NCBI GenBank assembly: GCA_018814305.1
Contig: JAHJAA010000048.1
Span: 36,022-100,021 of the forward strand
Direction of reading: 5' to 3'
Origin: Pseudomonadota bacterium
GTDB taxonomy: Bacteria; Desulfobacterota; Desulfobulbia; Desulfobulbales; JAGXFP01
DNA: 64,000 bases
Positions 44,687-53,890 of the stretch are shown here, in pieces. The notes beneath the pieces are model-generated. The model saw only the letters and a program-made list of their open reading frames with translations, did not search any database and had not been told where the DNA came from. Position 1 is the stretch's first letter, and every line of letters starts with the position of its first letter. A program made the position numbers and the translations under genes.

Positions 44687-46264
44687 ATGCCGATAAACCA
44701 TAAAAAACTTGGAAGCTACATTATCGCCGCCTTTTTTCTCAACATCTTCGCGATCATGAGTGTTGGCGCGGTCTGTATAACCCTGGTCGCCGACATGGCC
44801 GGCAACATCCGTGAACTCCGCATTGAATCAGATGATGTCTTCAAGGCCGATGCCTTGAATAACAAGGTGTTTCAGATCATCTATGCCATTGACCAGGCCA
44901 TCATTAAAAAAGATCCCTACCCCTTAAACTACGGCCGAGCCATCATTGACGATGTCGTCAACGAAACCGCTACTTTTATCCGAGAAAGGGAGGGTATCGA
45001 TCATGACGACAAAGAAATGATCAAGGTCAAGGAAGTATTGCCGATGCTCCGCCAGATTGCCGTTCTGGTCGACCGCCTCATTGAGGAAGGACCGGCCATC
45101 GACGGATTCTCCCAAGATACGCTGGATACCCTGGATACCTTGAGCAGCAAAGCCCAGAGCCTGCTTGATGAACTGCGCAATTACCATGCCCCAATCATCA
45201 CCACCCTGGTGGCCGACTCCTACGAGAAAATGCGTTCAATCCTGATTCTATACCTGCTTTCATCGGGCATCGGCATCCTGGCTTCGATTGTGGGCTATGT
45301 CATCCTCACCCGCAATACGGTCACCCCCATCATCCATCTGGCCCATGCAACGAAGCAGGTCGCCAAAGGAGATCTCTCGGTACGGGTGTCGACCCACTCG
45401 GAAACAGAAATCGGCGCCCTCTACCAGTCGTTTAACACCATGGCCGAGCGCCTTGAGGATCACGCAAAATGGCGGGATGATTTTGAACGGGAGCTGGCCC
45501 GGGAAGTGGATGCCAGAACCCATGAGTTGAAGGAATCCAACGAGATCCTCCGCAACACTCAGTCTGACCTGGTCCGGATGGAAAAAATCGCCACCATGGG
45601 ACAGATTGCAGCCTCGGTGAATCATGAGATCAAAACACCGCTTAACTCCTTATACTTGAACCTTCAACTGCTGACTCGGAAGATCAACAAATATGACTGG
45701 GGCGAAAATAAAACCCGAGATGGTCTTCTGACCCTGACCGGGATTATCGATAACGAGATCTCAAGAATCAGTGAAATTCTGGAAGAATTTGTCCTGTATG
45801 CCCGTTTCGCCCCCCCTGACCTGAAACAAGACGAGGTAAACAGCCTGCTCCGGAACCTCGGTGAAATGATCGGAGAAAATGCCAGGAAAGGCGGGGTAGA
45901 TCTCAGACTTGAATTAGACGAAGGCCTTCCTCCAGTGATGATTGACCGGAAAAAATTGATCCAGGCCCTGCTTAACTTATCGGTCAACTCCATCCATGCC
46001 ATGCCGGAAGGAGGCACCCTGACCCTGAAATCCTCCGGAGACAAAACGACTCAAACCATCAAGATTATTGATACCGGCAGCGGGATCCTTGAAGAAGATC
46101 TAACCCATATATTCGAACCATTTTTCACTAAGAAAGAGAAAGGAACAGGTTTCGGCCTGGCCATTGTGAAACGAATCGTCGAGGATCACAAAGGCATGAT
46201 CACCTGTGAGAGTTTCCCCAGGGAATACACCTGTTTCACGATCACTCTGCCTCAATTGTCTTGA
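44687..46264 (+). CDS. Membrane sensor histidine kinase (HAMP, HisKA, HATPase)
   Basis: A 525-residue kinase with two membrane segments (about 11-35 and 185-207) around a helical periplasmic sensor of about 150 residues, HAMP (TVTPIIHLAHATKQVAKGDL), a coiled coil, the phosphorylated His313 in SVNHEIKTPLN and a catalytic domain with LLNLSVNSIHAM, DTGSGI and GTGFGLAIV. No PAS domain. The partner regulator follows 76 bases downstream. Its position before a TRAP transporter makes a DctB-like role in sensing the transported solute likely, though its sensor domain is helical and not DctB-like. Confidence 0.94.
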   Translation: MPINHKKLGSYIIAAFFLNIFAIMSVGAVCITLVADMAGNIRELRIESDDVFKADALNNKVFQIIYAIDQAIIKKDPYPLNYGRAIIDDVVNETATFIREREGIDHDDKEMIKVKEVLPMLRQIAVLVDRLIEEGPAIDGFSQDTLDTLDTLSSKAQSLLDELRNYHAPIITTLVADSYEKMRSILILYLLSSGIGILASIVGYVILTRNTVTPIIHLAHATKQVAKGDLSVRVSTHSETEIGALYQSFNTMAERLEDHAKWRDDFERELAREVDARTHELKESNEILRNTQSDLVRMEKIATMGQIAASVNHEIKTPLNSLYLNLQLLTRKINKYDWGENKTRDGLLTLTGIIDNEISRISEILEEFVLYARFAPPDLKQDEVNSLLRNLGEMIGENARKGGVDLRLELDEGLPPVMIDRKKLIQALLNLSVNSIHAMPEGGTLTLKSSGDKTTQTIKIIDTGSGILEEDLTHIFEPFFTKKEKGTGFGLAIVKRIVEDHKGMITCESFPREYTCFTITLPQLS

Positions 46265-46340
46265 TTGATCACGGAGAGAAACTCCGGTATGGTGAAACGA
46301 TAGCATAGCCGGTACAAAGGAAATAATTGGAAGGAAGCCC

Positions 46341-47687
46341 ATGAATGACGTTCGGATCTTGATTGTTGATGATGACAGTATTACCAGGCAAACCCTGTCC
46401 ATGGCCCTGGATGACGATTATCAAACGATAACCGCCGGAGACGGAGCTTCCGCTCTCAAGATGCTGGACGATGAGGAAATCGACCTGATTTTATCTGATC
46501 TGGATATGCCCGGTATGACCGGCATCGAACTCCTGGAGAGGGTAAACCAAATCCAGAACCCGCCTCCGGTCATCTTCATCACCGGACAGGGCACCATTGA
46601 GACGGCGGTCCAGGCCATGAAACTCGGGGCTTATGACTACGTGAGCAAACCGGTCAACCTGGACCGATTGTCGCTCCTGATCGAAAAGACCCTTGAAAAC
46701 AAACGGCTCAAGGAAGAAAACATCAGCCTGAAGGAACGTCTACGGGAAAACATCACCGATCTCAACCTGATCGGCTCCTCACCGTTAATGCAGAAAGTGA
46801 CCGACTTGGCCACCCAGGTTGCCGCCACCAAGGCCACGGTTCTCATCGAGGGTGAATCCGGCACCGGCAAGGAACTGGTCACCAATATGATTCATTACCA
46901 CAGCCCGGTCGCCCACGGTCCATTCATCAAAGTCAACTGCTCCGCCTTTTCCGAGGGAGTCCTGGAGTCGGAACTTTTCGGCCATGACAAAGGCGCTTTT
47001 ACCGGGGCCCACGCCACCAAAAAAGGCCGATTCGAACTGGCCAACGGAGGCACCCTCTTTCTGGACGAGATCGGCGAAATGCCCTTGTCTACCCAGGTGA
47101 AGCTGTTGCGTTTTCTTCAGGAAAAAACCTTTGAACGGGTCGGCGGCACCAAAACCATCAAGGTGGAGGTCAGAATTATCTCGGCCACCAACCGGAACCT
47201 TGTCGAAATGGTCAAGGAAGGAGACTTTCGCGAAGACCTCTTTTACCGACTCAGGGTCGTCAAGATTGAGGTCCCCCCCTTACGCAAACGCAAGGAGGAC
47301 ATCCCGGTCCTGGTCGAACATTTCGTCAAGAAGTTTTCCCACCTTCACGGCCGTCCCATTGCCGGTATTTCCAAGGAATTCATGGAGGCCGTCACCAACT
47401 ACAACTGGCCCGGAAACGTCCGGGAACTCATTAATTGTGTGGAAAGTGCGGTGGTCATGTGCCGGGGGGATATCATCGACATCGAGGCCATTCCGGACTA
47501 CCTCAATCTCCTCCCCGCCGATGGTGGAGGTGACCTGGAAGGTGGGCTCCTTCAGGAAATGGAGAAAAAAATCATCGGGGAAGTTCTGGGTGAGACAGGT
47601 GGAGACAAAACCCAGTCGGCAAAGCGCCTGGGTATCGGTCTTCGGACGCTTTACCGTAAAATTGAAAAGTACAACCTTCCCGGTTGA
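46341..47687 (+). CDS. Sigma-54-dependent response regulator, NtrC/DctD-like
   Basis: A 448-residue regulator: receiver (Asp53 in LILSDLDMPGMT), AAA+ domain with Walker A GESGTGKE, the sigma-54 loop GAFTGA, Walker B LFLDEIGE, arginine-finger region FREDLFYRLRV, and a Fis-like helix-turn-helix (TQSAKRLGIGLRTLYRKIEKY). GGAAGGA lies before the ATG. Paired with the kinase just upstream and followed by the TRAP genes, which are its most likely target. I did not find a clear -24/-12 promoter ahead of tatT or dctP. Confidence 0.95.
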   Translation: MNDVRILIVDDDSITRQTLSMALDDDYQTITAGDGASALKMLDDEEIDLILSDLDMPGMTGIELLERVNQIQNPPPVIFITGQGTIETAVQAMKLGAYDYVSKPVNLDRLSLLIEKTLENKRLKEENISLKERLRENITDLNLIGSSPLMQKVTDLATQVAATKATVLIEGESGTGKELVTNMIHYHSPVAHGPFIKVNCSAFSEGVLESELFGHDKGAFTGAHATKKGRFELANGGTLFLDEIGEMPLSTQVKLLRFLQEKTFERVGGTKTIKVEVRIISATNRNLVEMVKEGDFREDLFYRLRVVKIEVPPLRKRKEDIPVLVEHFVKKFSHLHGRPIAGISKEFMEAVTNYNWPGNVRELINCVESAVVMCRGDIIDIEAIPDYLNLLPADGGGDLEGGLLQEMEKKIIGEVLGETGGDKTQSAKRLGIGLRTLYRKIEKYNLPG

Positions 47688-47752
47688 CCCCTCAAATGAG
47701 GCAGGTCATCGACCGACCCTTCGGTAACATTTTCGACCCTGGGTGAACAAGA

Positions 47753-48700
47753 ATGACACAAAACAGAAGACAATATTGGGAGCCAAAAGCTCTCGCTGCC
47801 ACGGGTAAATCCCCCCAGCCGGTTCGTTCAACAAACCCAGAATTGATAGGCAAAACGAGGAAGCCCCAGTTCATCGGAACGGGACTGCTGTTGATCCTGG
47901 TCCTTCTCTCCTCCTGGGGGTGTGCGGGGCGCCTGATCCAACCACTCCTTGTTTCGATGAACAGCCAGACCGACCTTGATCTGATCTGCGAGGGGGGGCC
48001 GGCCTATCTTTTGATCATCGACAGCTTGATCGACAAATCCCCCGACAACCCAGAACTATTGATCAGTGCCATTAAGGCATATAGCGCCTATACCGCGGTG
48101 CTCCCGGAGTGCGGGCGCCCCGAGCGAACCATCCAAATCAGTGACAAAACCTACCGCTATGCCCGTCGTCTCTTAACCGATCAACTCAACCTGCATACGG
48201 ATCAGGATTTTCAGGAATTCAGCACCAGGGTCGCCAAAATCGGCCCGAATAAACTTGAGCAACTTTTTTGGGCGGGGTACGGCTGGGCAACGTGGATTCG
48301 CTTCCACAGCGGAACGGTCGAGGCCATTACCGAATTACCTCGGGTCGAACGGATCATGCAACGGATACTGGAACTAGACGAAACCTATTATCATGGAAGC
48401 GCCCACCTTTTTCTGGGGATAATCGAGGGGGGCAAACCGGCCTTGCTCGGAGGCAAGCCGGAAGACAGTCGGGCCCATTTCGAGCGCGCTCTGGCCATCA
48501 ATGGACGGCGATACCTGCCCGCCCTGGTGTCCTACGCCGAATTCTACGCAAAAACGACTCTCAACCGAGAACTCTTTGAAACACTCCTTACCGAGATTAC
48601 CGAATTCCCCATTGAGAGCGCCCCGGATATCGCTGCCGCCAACCTTATCGCCCAAAAAAAAGGCCAGCGTCTGTTGGACCAAATCGAAGATATTTTTTGA
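47753..48700 (+). CDS. tatT: TatT-type TRAP transporter-associated lipoprotein
   Basis: A 315-residue lipoprotein with a long start region, hydrophobic segment at about 44-56 and lipobox SSWGC (Cys57). The mature part is helical and matches the TRAP transporter TatT component: LEQLFWAGYGWATWI, MQRILELDETYYHGSAHLFLGI and HFERALAINGRRYLPALVSYAEFYA, which form pseudo-TPR helices. In Treponema TatT forms a trimer that binds the substrate-binding protein in the periplasm. It is directly upstream of dctP here, so it fits as the fourth component of this transporter. Confidence 0.92.
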   Translation: MTQNRRQYWEPKALAATGKSPQPVRSTNPELIGKTRKPQFIGTGLLLILVLLSSWGCAGRLIQPLLVSMNSQTDLDLICEGGPAYLLIIDSLIDKSPDNPELLISAIKAYSAYTAVLPECGRPERTIQISDKTYRYARRLLTDQLNLHTDQDFQEFSTRVAKIGPNKLEQLFWAGYGWATWIRFHSGTVEAITELPRVERIMQRILELDETYYHGSAHLFLGIIEGGKPALLGGKPEDSRAHFERALAINGRRYLPALVSYAEFYAKTTLNRELFETLLTEITEFPIESAPDIAAANLIAQKKGQRLLDQIEDIF

Positions 48701-48745
48701 TTTCTATTGCCTGAAAGGCATCTTCCCCGGTACTTTTCCATAATG

Positions 48746-48763
48746 GGTTATCAGTAAATAACC
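48746..48763 (+). promoter_or_regulatory. Small hairpin followed by T-rich tract between tatT and dctP
   Basis: GGTTAT (48746-48751) and ATAACC (48758-48763) form a 6-bp stem with a T-rich stretch after it. It could be an attenuator that sets the ratio of TatT to DctP. The stem is short, so the call is tentative. Confidence 0.3.
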
Positions 48764-48804
48764 AATTATTTTAATTTTTCTTCATTGGATGGTTCGGGAT
48801 CAGT

Positions 48805-49839
48805 ATGAATAAAATTTTTAAAGCAATTTCTGTCTTCCTGGTGATAGTGCTTATGTCTATTGCCCCCTGGGGCTCCGAGGTCCAGGCTGCAAAATACCAA
48901 TTCAAAATCGCTTCCCTTGTTCCCGACGGCAGTGTCTGGTCCCAGTATTTTAACGACTTTACCCGCGAGGTGACGGAGAAGACCAAGGGTGATATCTCCT
49001 TCAAAATATATCCTGGGGGAGTTATGGGGGATGACCGGGCGATGTCCCGCAAGATGCGGATCGGTCAAATCCAGGGGGGCGGCTTTACCATGACCGGGAT
49101 CAGCGAACTTGTGCCCGACTTCAGGGTCCTTTCCATTCCCTTTCTCTTTAAGTCCTATGACGAAATCGACCATGTCATTCATGGCCTCTTCCCCAGGTTT
49201 CAGGAAGCCTTCGAACAAAAAGGGCTGATCCTCCTGGCCATGACTGAAGTGGGCTTTCTTTATACCATGAGCCAAGAGCCATTAGGTTCCCTTGATCAAC
49301 TCCGTCAGAGCAAGGCCTGGGCCCCGGAAAGCGACCCAATCAGCCGGATGTTTCTGGAAGATATTGGAGTTACCCCGATCCCCCTGTCTATCCCTGATGT
49401 TCTGCCAGCCCTGCAGACGGGACTCGTCAATACGGTTTTCAATAGCTTTTATGGTTCCGTGGTCCTGCAATGGTTTACCAAAATCCATTACTACACTGAC
49501 TCTCCCTTCGGGTATGCGTACGGTGCCCTCGTCCTCTCCAAAAAAGATTTTGATCAGTTGCCGGAAACCTATGCCGCCGTCATGAAAGAATCGGCCCAGA
49601 CCCATTTTTCTGCCATGCTTAAGGACACTCGCCGGAGTAATACCCAGGCCTTGGCTTCCCTCTTAAAAAACAATATCAAACCCGTATCCCTACCCTCGGA
49701 TACCTTGCAGAGTTTGGAAAACCAACGAACCCTTACGTTAAAGAAATTGATCGGCACAGCCTTTTCCTCCAAAATTTATGACCAGGCCATGCAACTTCTC
49801 AAAGAGACCCCTCCCGTAGCCATCGAGGCAAAACGTTAA
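48805..49839 (+). CDS. dctP: TRAP transporter solute-binding protein, DctP family
   Basis: A 344-residue periplasmic binding protein with a signal peptide (about 1-28, ending Val-Gln-Ala-Ala). The DctP fold is recognised from YQFKIASLVPDGSVWSQYFNDF, IYPGGVMGDDRAMSRKMRIGQIQGGGF, LSIPFLFKSYDEIDHV and the central GLVNTVFNSFYGSVVLQWF. The Arg that normally binds a carboxylate in many DctP proteins is not evident at its usual place, so the substrate may not be a simple dicarboxylate. It is preceded by tatT and followed nine bases later by the membrane subunit genes. Confidence 0.94.
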   Translation: MNKIFKAISVFLVIVLMSIAPWGSEVQAAKYQFKIASLVPDGSVWSQYFNDFTREVTEKTKGDISFKIYPGGVMGDDRAMSRKMRIGQIQGGGFTMTGISELVPDFRVLSIPFLFKSYDEIDHVIHGLFPRFQEAFEQKGLILLAMTEVGFLYTMSQEPLGSLDQLRQSKAWAPESDPISRMFLEDIGVTPIPLSIPDVLPALQTGLVNTVFNSFYGSVVLQWFTKIHYYTDSPFGYAYGALVLSKKDFDQLPETYAAVMKESAQTHFSAMLKDTRRSNTQALASLLKNNIKPVSLPSDTLQSLENQRTLTLKKLIGTAFSSKIYDQAMQLLKETPPVAIEAKR

Positions 49840-49847
49840 CGACTGGA

Positions 49848-50381
49848 ATGAACTCACAACTCCTCAAAAAGGCACTCTCTTTCCTAAACCAGCTTGAAGA
49901 TATCGGCTTAAGCTTTCTCCTGCTAACGTTGATTCTTCTAGCCTGCCTTCAGATTATGCTCCGGATTTTTTTTTCCACGGGGATTGCCTGGGCTGATCCA
50001 TTCCTCCGCTACCTGGTCCTCTGGAGTGGTATGCTGGGCGCAGTCAAGGCCACAAGGCTTGGAAAACACGTTTCAATCGACCTGGTCTCCCATTTTATTC
50101 CCCAAGGACTGACCCGCTGGCTGATGGTGGTCGGACATATTTTTTCCATGATAGTTTGTATCGTACTAACCATCGCCGCCACTCGTTTTATCATGGATGA
50201 AGCTACCTACGGCAGCAACCGACTGATTCTTGGCCTTCGCTCCTGGCAGTTGAACAGCATTTTCCCGGTGGCCTTTGCCTTGATGGGGCTCCGCTATTTA
50301 ACCAGCGCCCTCACGGGTTTCTGGCAGGCAATCCATCCCATCCCCCCGGAACCGGCATCTGCCCCCGAGGGTACGCTATGA
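49848..50381 (+). CDS. dctQ: TRAP transporter small membrane subunit, DctQ family
   Basis: A 177-residue membrane protein with four hydrophobic segments (about 18-38, 51-70, 87-107, 131-149) and the DctQ motif WADPFLRYLVLWSGMLGAVKATRLGKHVSIDLV in the second and third segments. DctQ joins DctM in the Na+-dependent TRAP transport complex. Its stop overlaps the dctM start as ATGA (50378-50381), so the two subunits are translated together. Confidence 0.93.
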   Translation: MNSQLLKKALSFLNQLEDIGLSFLLLTLILLACLQIMLRIFFSTGIAWADPFLRYLVLWSGMLGAVKATRLGKHVSIDLVSHFIPQGLTRWLMVVGHIFSMIVCIVLTIAATRFIMDEATYGSNRLILGLRSWQLNSIFPVAFALMGLRYLTSALTGFWQAIHPIPPEPASAPEGTL

Positions 50382-51643
50382 TTGTTCTCAAAATCCTCCC
50401 GGTGATTCTGGCCCTCCTCGGGACTCCGCTGTTTATTGTCATTGCTGCCCTGGCTCTGCTTTCATTTCATGGTGCCGAGGTGGACCTGTCGGTGGTTACC
50501 ATCGCCATGGCCAGACTTTCCGATACCCCCCTGCTTCTATCCCTGCCCCTGTTCATCTTTGCCGGAACCCTCTTATCTGACAGCGGGACTCCGGGGAGGA
50601 TTCTAGCCTTATCCAAAGCCTTATTGGGTTGGCTGCCCGGTGGGCTTGGAGTCATTACCCTGCTGATCTCCGCCGTCTTCACCGCTTTTACCGGCGCCTC
50701 TGGAGTAACCATCTTTGCCTTGGGCGGTTTACTCTTCCCGGCGATGATTAAAGATCGATATTCGGAAAAATTCTCCCTGGGCCTGATCACCACCGCCGGC
50801 AGCCTCGGGTTACTTTTCCCCCCGAGTCTACCGTTGATTCTATATGGGGTTGTCTCAGGGGCTCGGGTGGACCACCTATTCCTGGCTGGTCTCCTGCCGG
50901 GACTCCTCATGTTGGTTCTGCTGGCTGGATACACCATCAAAGTCGGGCAAACCATACCAGCCCAAAAGTTTGTCTTTTCGCAAATAGAAATAAAAAAAGC
51001 CTTAAGAGAGGCCATCTGGGAGCTGCCTCTCCCCTTCATTATTTTCGGAGGGATTTATGGCGGATTTTTTGTTGTCGGTGAGGCCGCAGCCATTACCGCC
51101 CTTTACGTCATTCTCATCGAAGTCTTTATCTATCGGGATATACCCATCCGCAGCCTTCCGGCCATCATGGCCAAGAGTACTGCCCTCTTCGGAGGAATTT
51201 TTATGGTCCTGGCTGCCTCCATGGCCTCCACCGATTTTTTAATCGATCAGCAGATCCCGAACAAGCTCTTCACCCTGATTCAAGCCCATATCACAAGCAA
51301 ATACTCATTTCTCCTCCTGTTAAATATCTTCCTCCTGATTGTCGGCGCCCTCCTCGATATCTTTTCAGCGCTGATCCTGGTCGTGCCGCTGATCATCCCC
51401 ATAGCTGAAGCTTATGGAATCAACATGGTCCATCTCGGCATCATATTCCTGACCAACCTGCAGATCGGATATTGCACTCCCCCCGTAGGCCTCAACCTCT
51501 TTCTGGCCAGTTATCGTTTTGACCAGCCGATCTTCCGCCTCTATCGGGCGACCATACCATTTCTAGGACTCCTGCTCTTAACCTTGATTATAATTACCTA
51601 TGTCCCGCAGCTCAGCCTGTTTTTAATCGAACTCCTCAATTGA
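50378..51643 (+). CDS. dctM: TRAP transporter large membrane subunit, DctM family
   Basis: A 421-residue integral membrane protein with about eleven to twelve membrane segments. DctM-specific features are PLFIFAGTLLSDSGTP, FTAFTGASGVTIFALGGLLFPAM, TTAGSLGLLFPPSLPLILYG and the late LQIGYCTPPVGLNLFLASY. This subunit forms the channel for the solute, driven by the sodium gradient. It is the last transporter gene; the K+ channel follows 27 bases later and may be part of the same transcript. Confidence 0.95.
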   Translation: MIVLKILPVILALLGTPLFIVIAALALLSFHGAEVDLSVVTIAMARLSDTPLLLSLPLFIFAGTLLSDSGTPGRILALSKALLGWLPGGLGVITLLISAVFTAFTGASGVTIFALGGLLFPAMIKDRYSEKFSLGLITTAGSLGLLFPPSLPLILYGVVSGARVDHLFLAGLLPGLLMLVLLAGYTIKVGQTIPAQKFVFSQIEIKKALREAIWELPLPFIIFGGIYGGFFVVGEAAAITALYVILIEVFIYRDIPIRSLPAIMAKSTALFGGIFMVLAASMASTDFLIDQQIPNKLFTLIQAHITSKYSFLLLLNIFLLIVGALLDIFSALILVVPLIIPIAEAYGINMVHLGIIFLTNLQIGYCTPPVGLNLFLASYRFDQPIFRLYRATIPFLGLLLLTLIIITYVPQLSLFLIELLN

Positions 51644-51670
51644 TCAATCTCCGAAAGAAACGTTTATCTT

Positions 51671-52708
51671 ATGCAAATCCTTCGTCATAAACTGATCAAC
51701 GCCGGTGCTTTTCTCATCACCATGGTGATGGTCGGTACGTTTGGGTATTACATCCTTGGCACCCTGGAACACCAGAAGCCCTACTGGCGACTTTGGGATT
51801 GCTTTTATATGACAATAATTACCCTGACCACGGTTGGTTTTGGTGAAGTAATCGACCTGGCCAATGTTCCCGGCAGCCGTCTCTTTACCATCTTCATTCT
51901 GGTTTGTGGCCTGGGGATATCCGCCTATTTCCTCTCCTCACTCACGGCCTTTCTGGTTGAGGGGGAGTTGAAAAATGTTTTCTGGAGAAAAAACATGAAA
52001 AAAAAGATCGAGAAACTATCAGGCCATATTATTCTTTGCGGAGCCGGCCGGGTTGGCAAAAACGTTCTTGATGAACTGATCAAAACAGGACAGCACTTTG
52101 TTCTCGTTGAACAAAATGAATCAAGGGTATTTGACCAACAGGAAAACCACGGTGACTTCCCAGCAATCATCGGGGATGCCACCCATGACGAGTTCCTACT
52201 TCAGGCTGGTGTAGAACGGGCCTCCGGGGTCATCTCAACTCTGGGTGACGACAAAGATAATCTCTGTGTCGTCGTGACTTGCAAGGGAATCAACCCCTCA
52301 TTGCGGATCGTCACTCGATGTAATTCCAAGGATTTTTCCCGAAAACTGAGCCGACTTGGCGCCGAAGTCGTTATTCCCAATCTGATTGGAGGGCTGAGAA
52401 TGGCCTCCCAGATGGTCAGGCCACGGGTGGTAAAATACCTCGACACCATGCTTCGTGACACCGACAAAGTTGTCCGCATTGAAGAAGTAACGATCCCGCA
52501 GGAATCACCTCTCGTGGGAAAAACCATCGCCGATCTCGATTTGAGCCATAACAACCAGCTCCTGCTCCTGGCGGTCGTCGGAAAGATGACCAACAAACCA
52601 ATCTATCACCCTTCAGCCGATTATCTGATAATCGAAGGCGATACCCTGGTATTCCAAACCGAACCAGATGTAGCAAGACAATTCAAAGAACGTCACCACT
52701 GTCAATAA
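51671..52708 (+). CDS. K+ channel with RCK (TrkA-N and TrkA-C) domains
   Basis: A 345-residue channel with two membrane segments (about 11-29 and 72-92) around the pore helix and selectivity filter TTVGFGE (53-59). The cytoplasmic part has a TrkA-N Rossmann domain (IILCGAGRVGKNVLDEL, GAGRVG 124-129) and a TrkA-C domain (VRIEEVTIPQESPLVGKTIADLDL) that gates the pore in response to nucleotides or ions. This is the two-helix MthK/GsuK type. It follows dctM at 27 bases, so it may share its transcript; a joint role in ion balance during sodium-driven uptake is a guess. Confidence 0.93.
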   Translation: MQILRHKLINAGAFLITMVMVGTFGYYILGTLEHQKPYWRLWDCFYMTIITLTTVGFGEVIDLANVPGSRLFTIFILVCGLGISAYFLSSLTAFLVEGELKNVFWRKNMKKKIEKLSGHIILCGAGRVGKNVLDELIKTGQHFVLVEQNESRVFDQQENHGDFPAIIGDATHDEFLLQAGVERASGVISTLGDDKDNLCVVVTCKGINPSLRIVTRCNSKDFSRKLSRLGAEVVIPNLIGGLRMASQMVRPRVVKYLDTMLRDTDKVVRIEEVTIPQESPLVGKTIADLDLSHNNQLLLLAVVGKMTNKPIYHPSADYLIIEGDTLVFQTEPDVARQFKERHHCQ

Positions 52709-53066
52709 TTCTCCCTTGGCTTTAACTGTTTGGCCCGAATAGTATTTTCCAAACACACCAAGAACACATCCAGACCAACCCTCACTCCAGTCAATGGAAT
52801 TACTCTCAGTAATTTATCGACTTGTTTAACCGGCTAACTTCTGATATAATATTGAAATATTAAGAAAAAATGAAAAATCAGACACAGGATTAATCGGACA
52901 CTATAAATCCGATTAATTATAAAATTACTATTAATTTTGGCATCAGGTCCTGATCGAAATATGGGTTTATTAATCGATAAACAATCAAATCGATCAAGAT
53001 TTGACTCTTTAACCAAATGATCCAGACTTCATTCTGCAACAAAGAGACAAGAGACGCTTCACTCAG
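52709..53066. other. AT-rich intergenic region before the Cys-containing PilZ gene
   Basis: About 360 bases with no gene seen. It holds a candidate promoter at 52822-52850 for the downstream gene. Confidence 0.6.
52822..52850 (+). promoter_or_regulatory. Candidate sigma-70 promoter
   Basis: TTGTTT (52822-52827) and a perfect TATAAT (52845-52850) separated by 17 bases. The -35 box is poor (3 of 6), the -10 box perfect. It would give a leader of about 210 bases before the PilZ-like gene at 53067. Confidence 0.4.
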
Positions 53067-53594
53067 ATGAATTCCTCCACCAACCAAGAGCTCCCTGTCG
53101 GGGAAACAACAATCTCAACCGACAACGATACAATCAAATATATCTGTCCAGACTGTGGGGCATTTTCACATTCAACCCTATCAGCCCTTAGCTGCCGATT
53201 CAGAGTCCGAATTTCCTGCTCGTGTGGGGCATTTTTTCTGGTTGAGATAAATCTTCGCGATACTCAACGAAAGAAAGTCAACATCCCGGCAACCTTAATA
53301 AAATTCACATCCATAAATGTCGATCATCAGACCAAACAGAAGACAGCCGGGATGCATCAACCCGGGCGTCCTAACGGCAGGATAGTCGACCTTTCAAGCA
53401 AGGGAGCCGGGGTCATGAATTTTGATTCTTCACGCATCCACCTCGGAGACCACATCTGCGTTGCCTTCCAACTGGAAGAGGCCTCGGGCAGCGCCATAGA
53501 ACAACACTACCAGGTCGTCAATATAACCAACAATCGGCTTGGATGTACAATGGTCGGCTCCAATCCCCTCCTGGAAACCTTTATTTCCAATTAA
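53067..53594 (+). CDS. PilZ-like protein with N-terminal Cys-rich (zinc-ribbon-like) segment
   Basis: A 175-residue protein. The N-terminal part has CPDC (27-30) and CSC (51-53) with aromatic residues in a pattern like a zinc ribbon. The second half is PilZ-like: QRKKVNIPATLI, GRIVDLSSKGAGVM and the following strands with ICVAFQL and RLGCTMVGS. The arginine arm is QRKK rather than RxxxR, so binding of c-di-GMP is uncertain. This zinc-ribbon/PilZ combination occurs in Deltaproteobacteria. It is followed about 300 bases later by the large protein gene on the same strand. Confidence 0.75.
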   Translation: MNSSTNQELPVGETTISTDNDTIKYICPDCGAFSHSTLSALSCRFRVRISCSCGAFFLVEINLRDTQRKKVNIPATLIKFTSINVDHQTKQKTAGMHQPGRPNGRIVDLSSKGAGVMNFDSSRIHLGDHICVAFQLEEASGSAIEQHYQVVNITNNRLGCTMVGSNPLLETFISN

Positions 53595-53890
53595 TTCCTT
53601 TTTTAACATCCCCCCACCGATATTATCCCGAACAAACAAAATTAAACGCTATAGTCATACCACCAGAACACTCCTCGCAAATCACCGATGAAGTAGCGCA
53701 CCTGGCCAAAAACCTTTAATACCAACGTATCGATAGGGTCTCAGCTCTTTATTCGATTCTATTCTAAAATTTTTACATTGATACTCGAGAAAAAAACCTC
53801 GCACTGTTTTGATAGGAGCAATAAAATAAAAACACGTACACTTGATAAAAATTGAGGCAAATTATTAATGAGTTTTACAACGGCAAAAAA
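53595..53890. other. Intergenic region before the large unknown gene
   Basis: About 300 AT-rich bases. No gene, terminator or promoter that I can support clearly. Confidence 0.5.
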
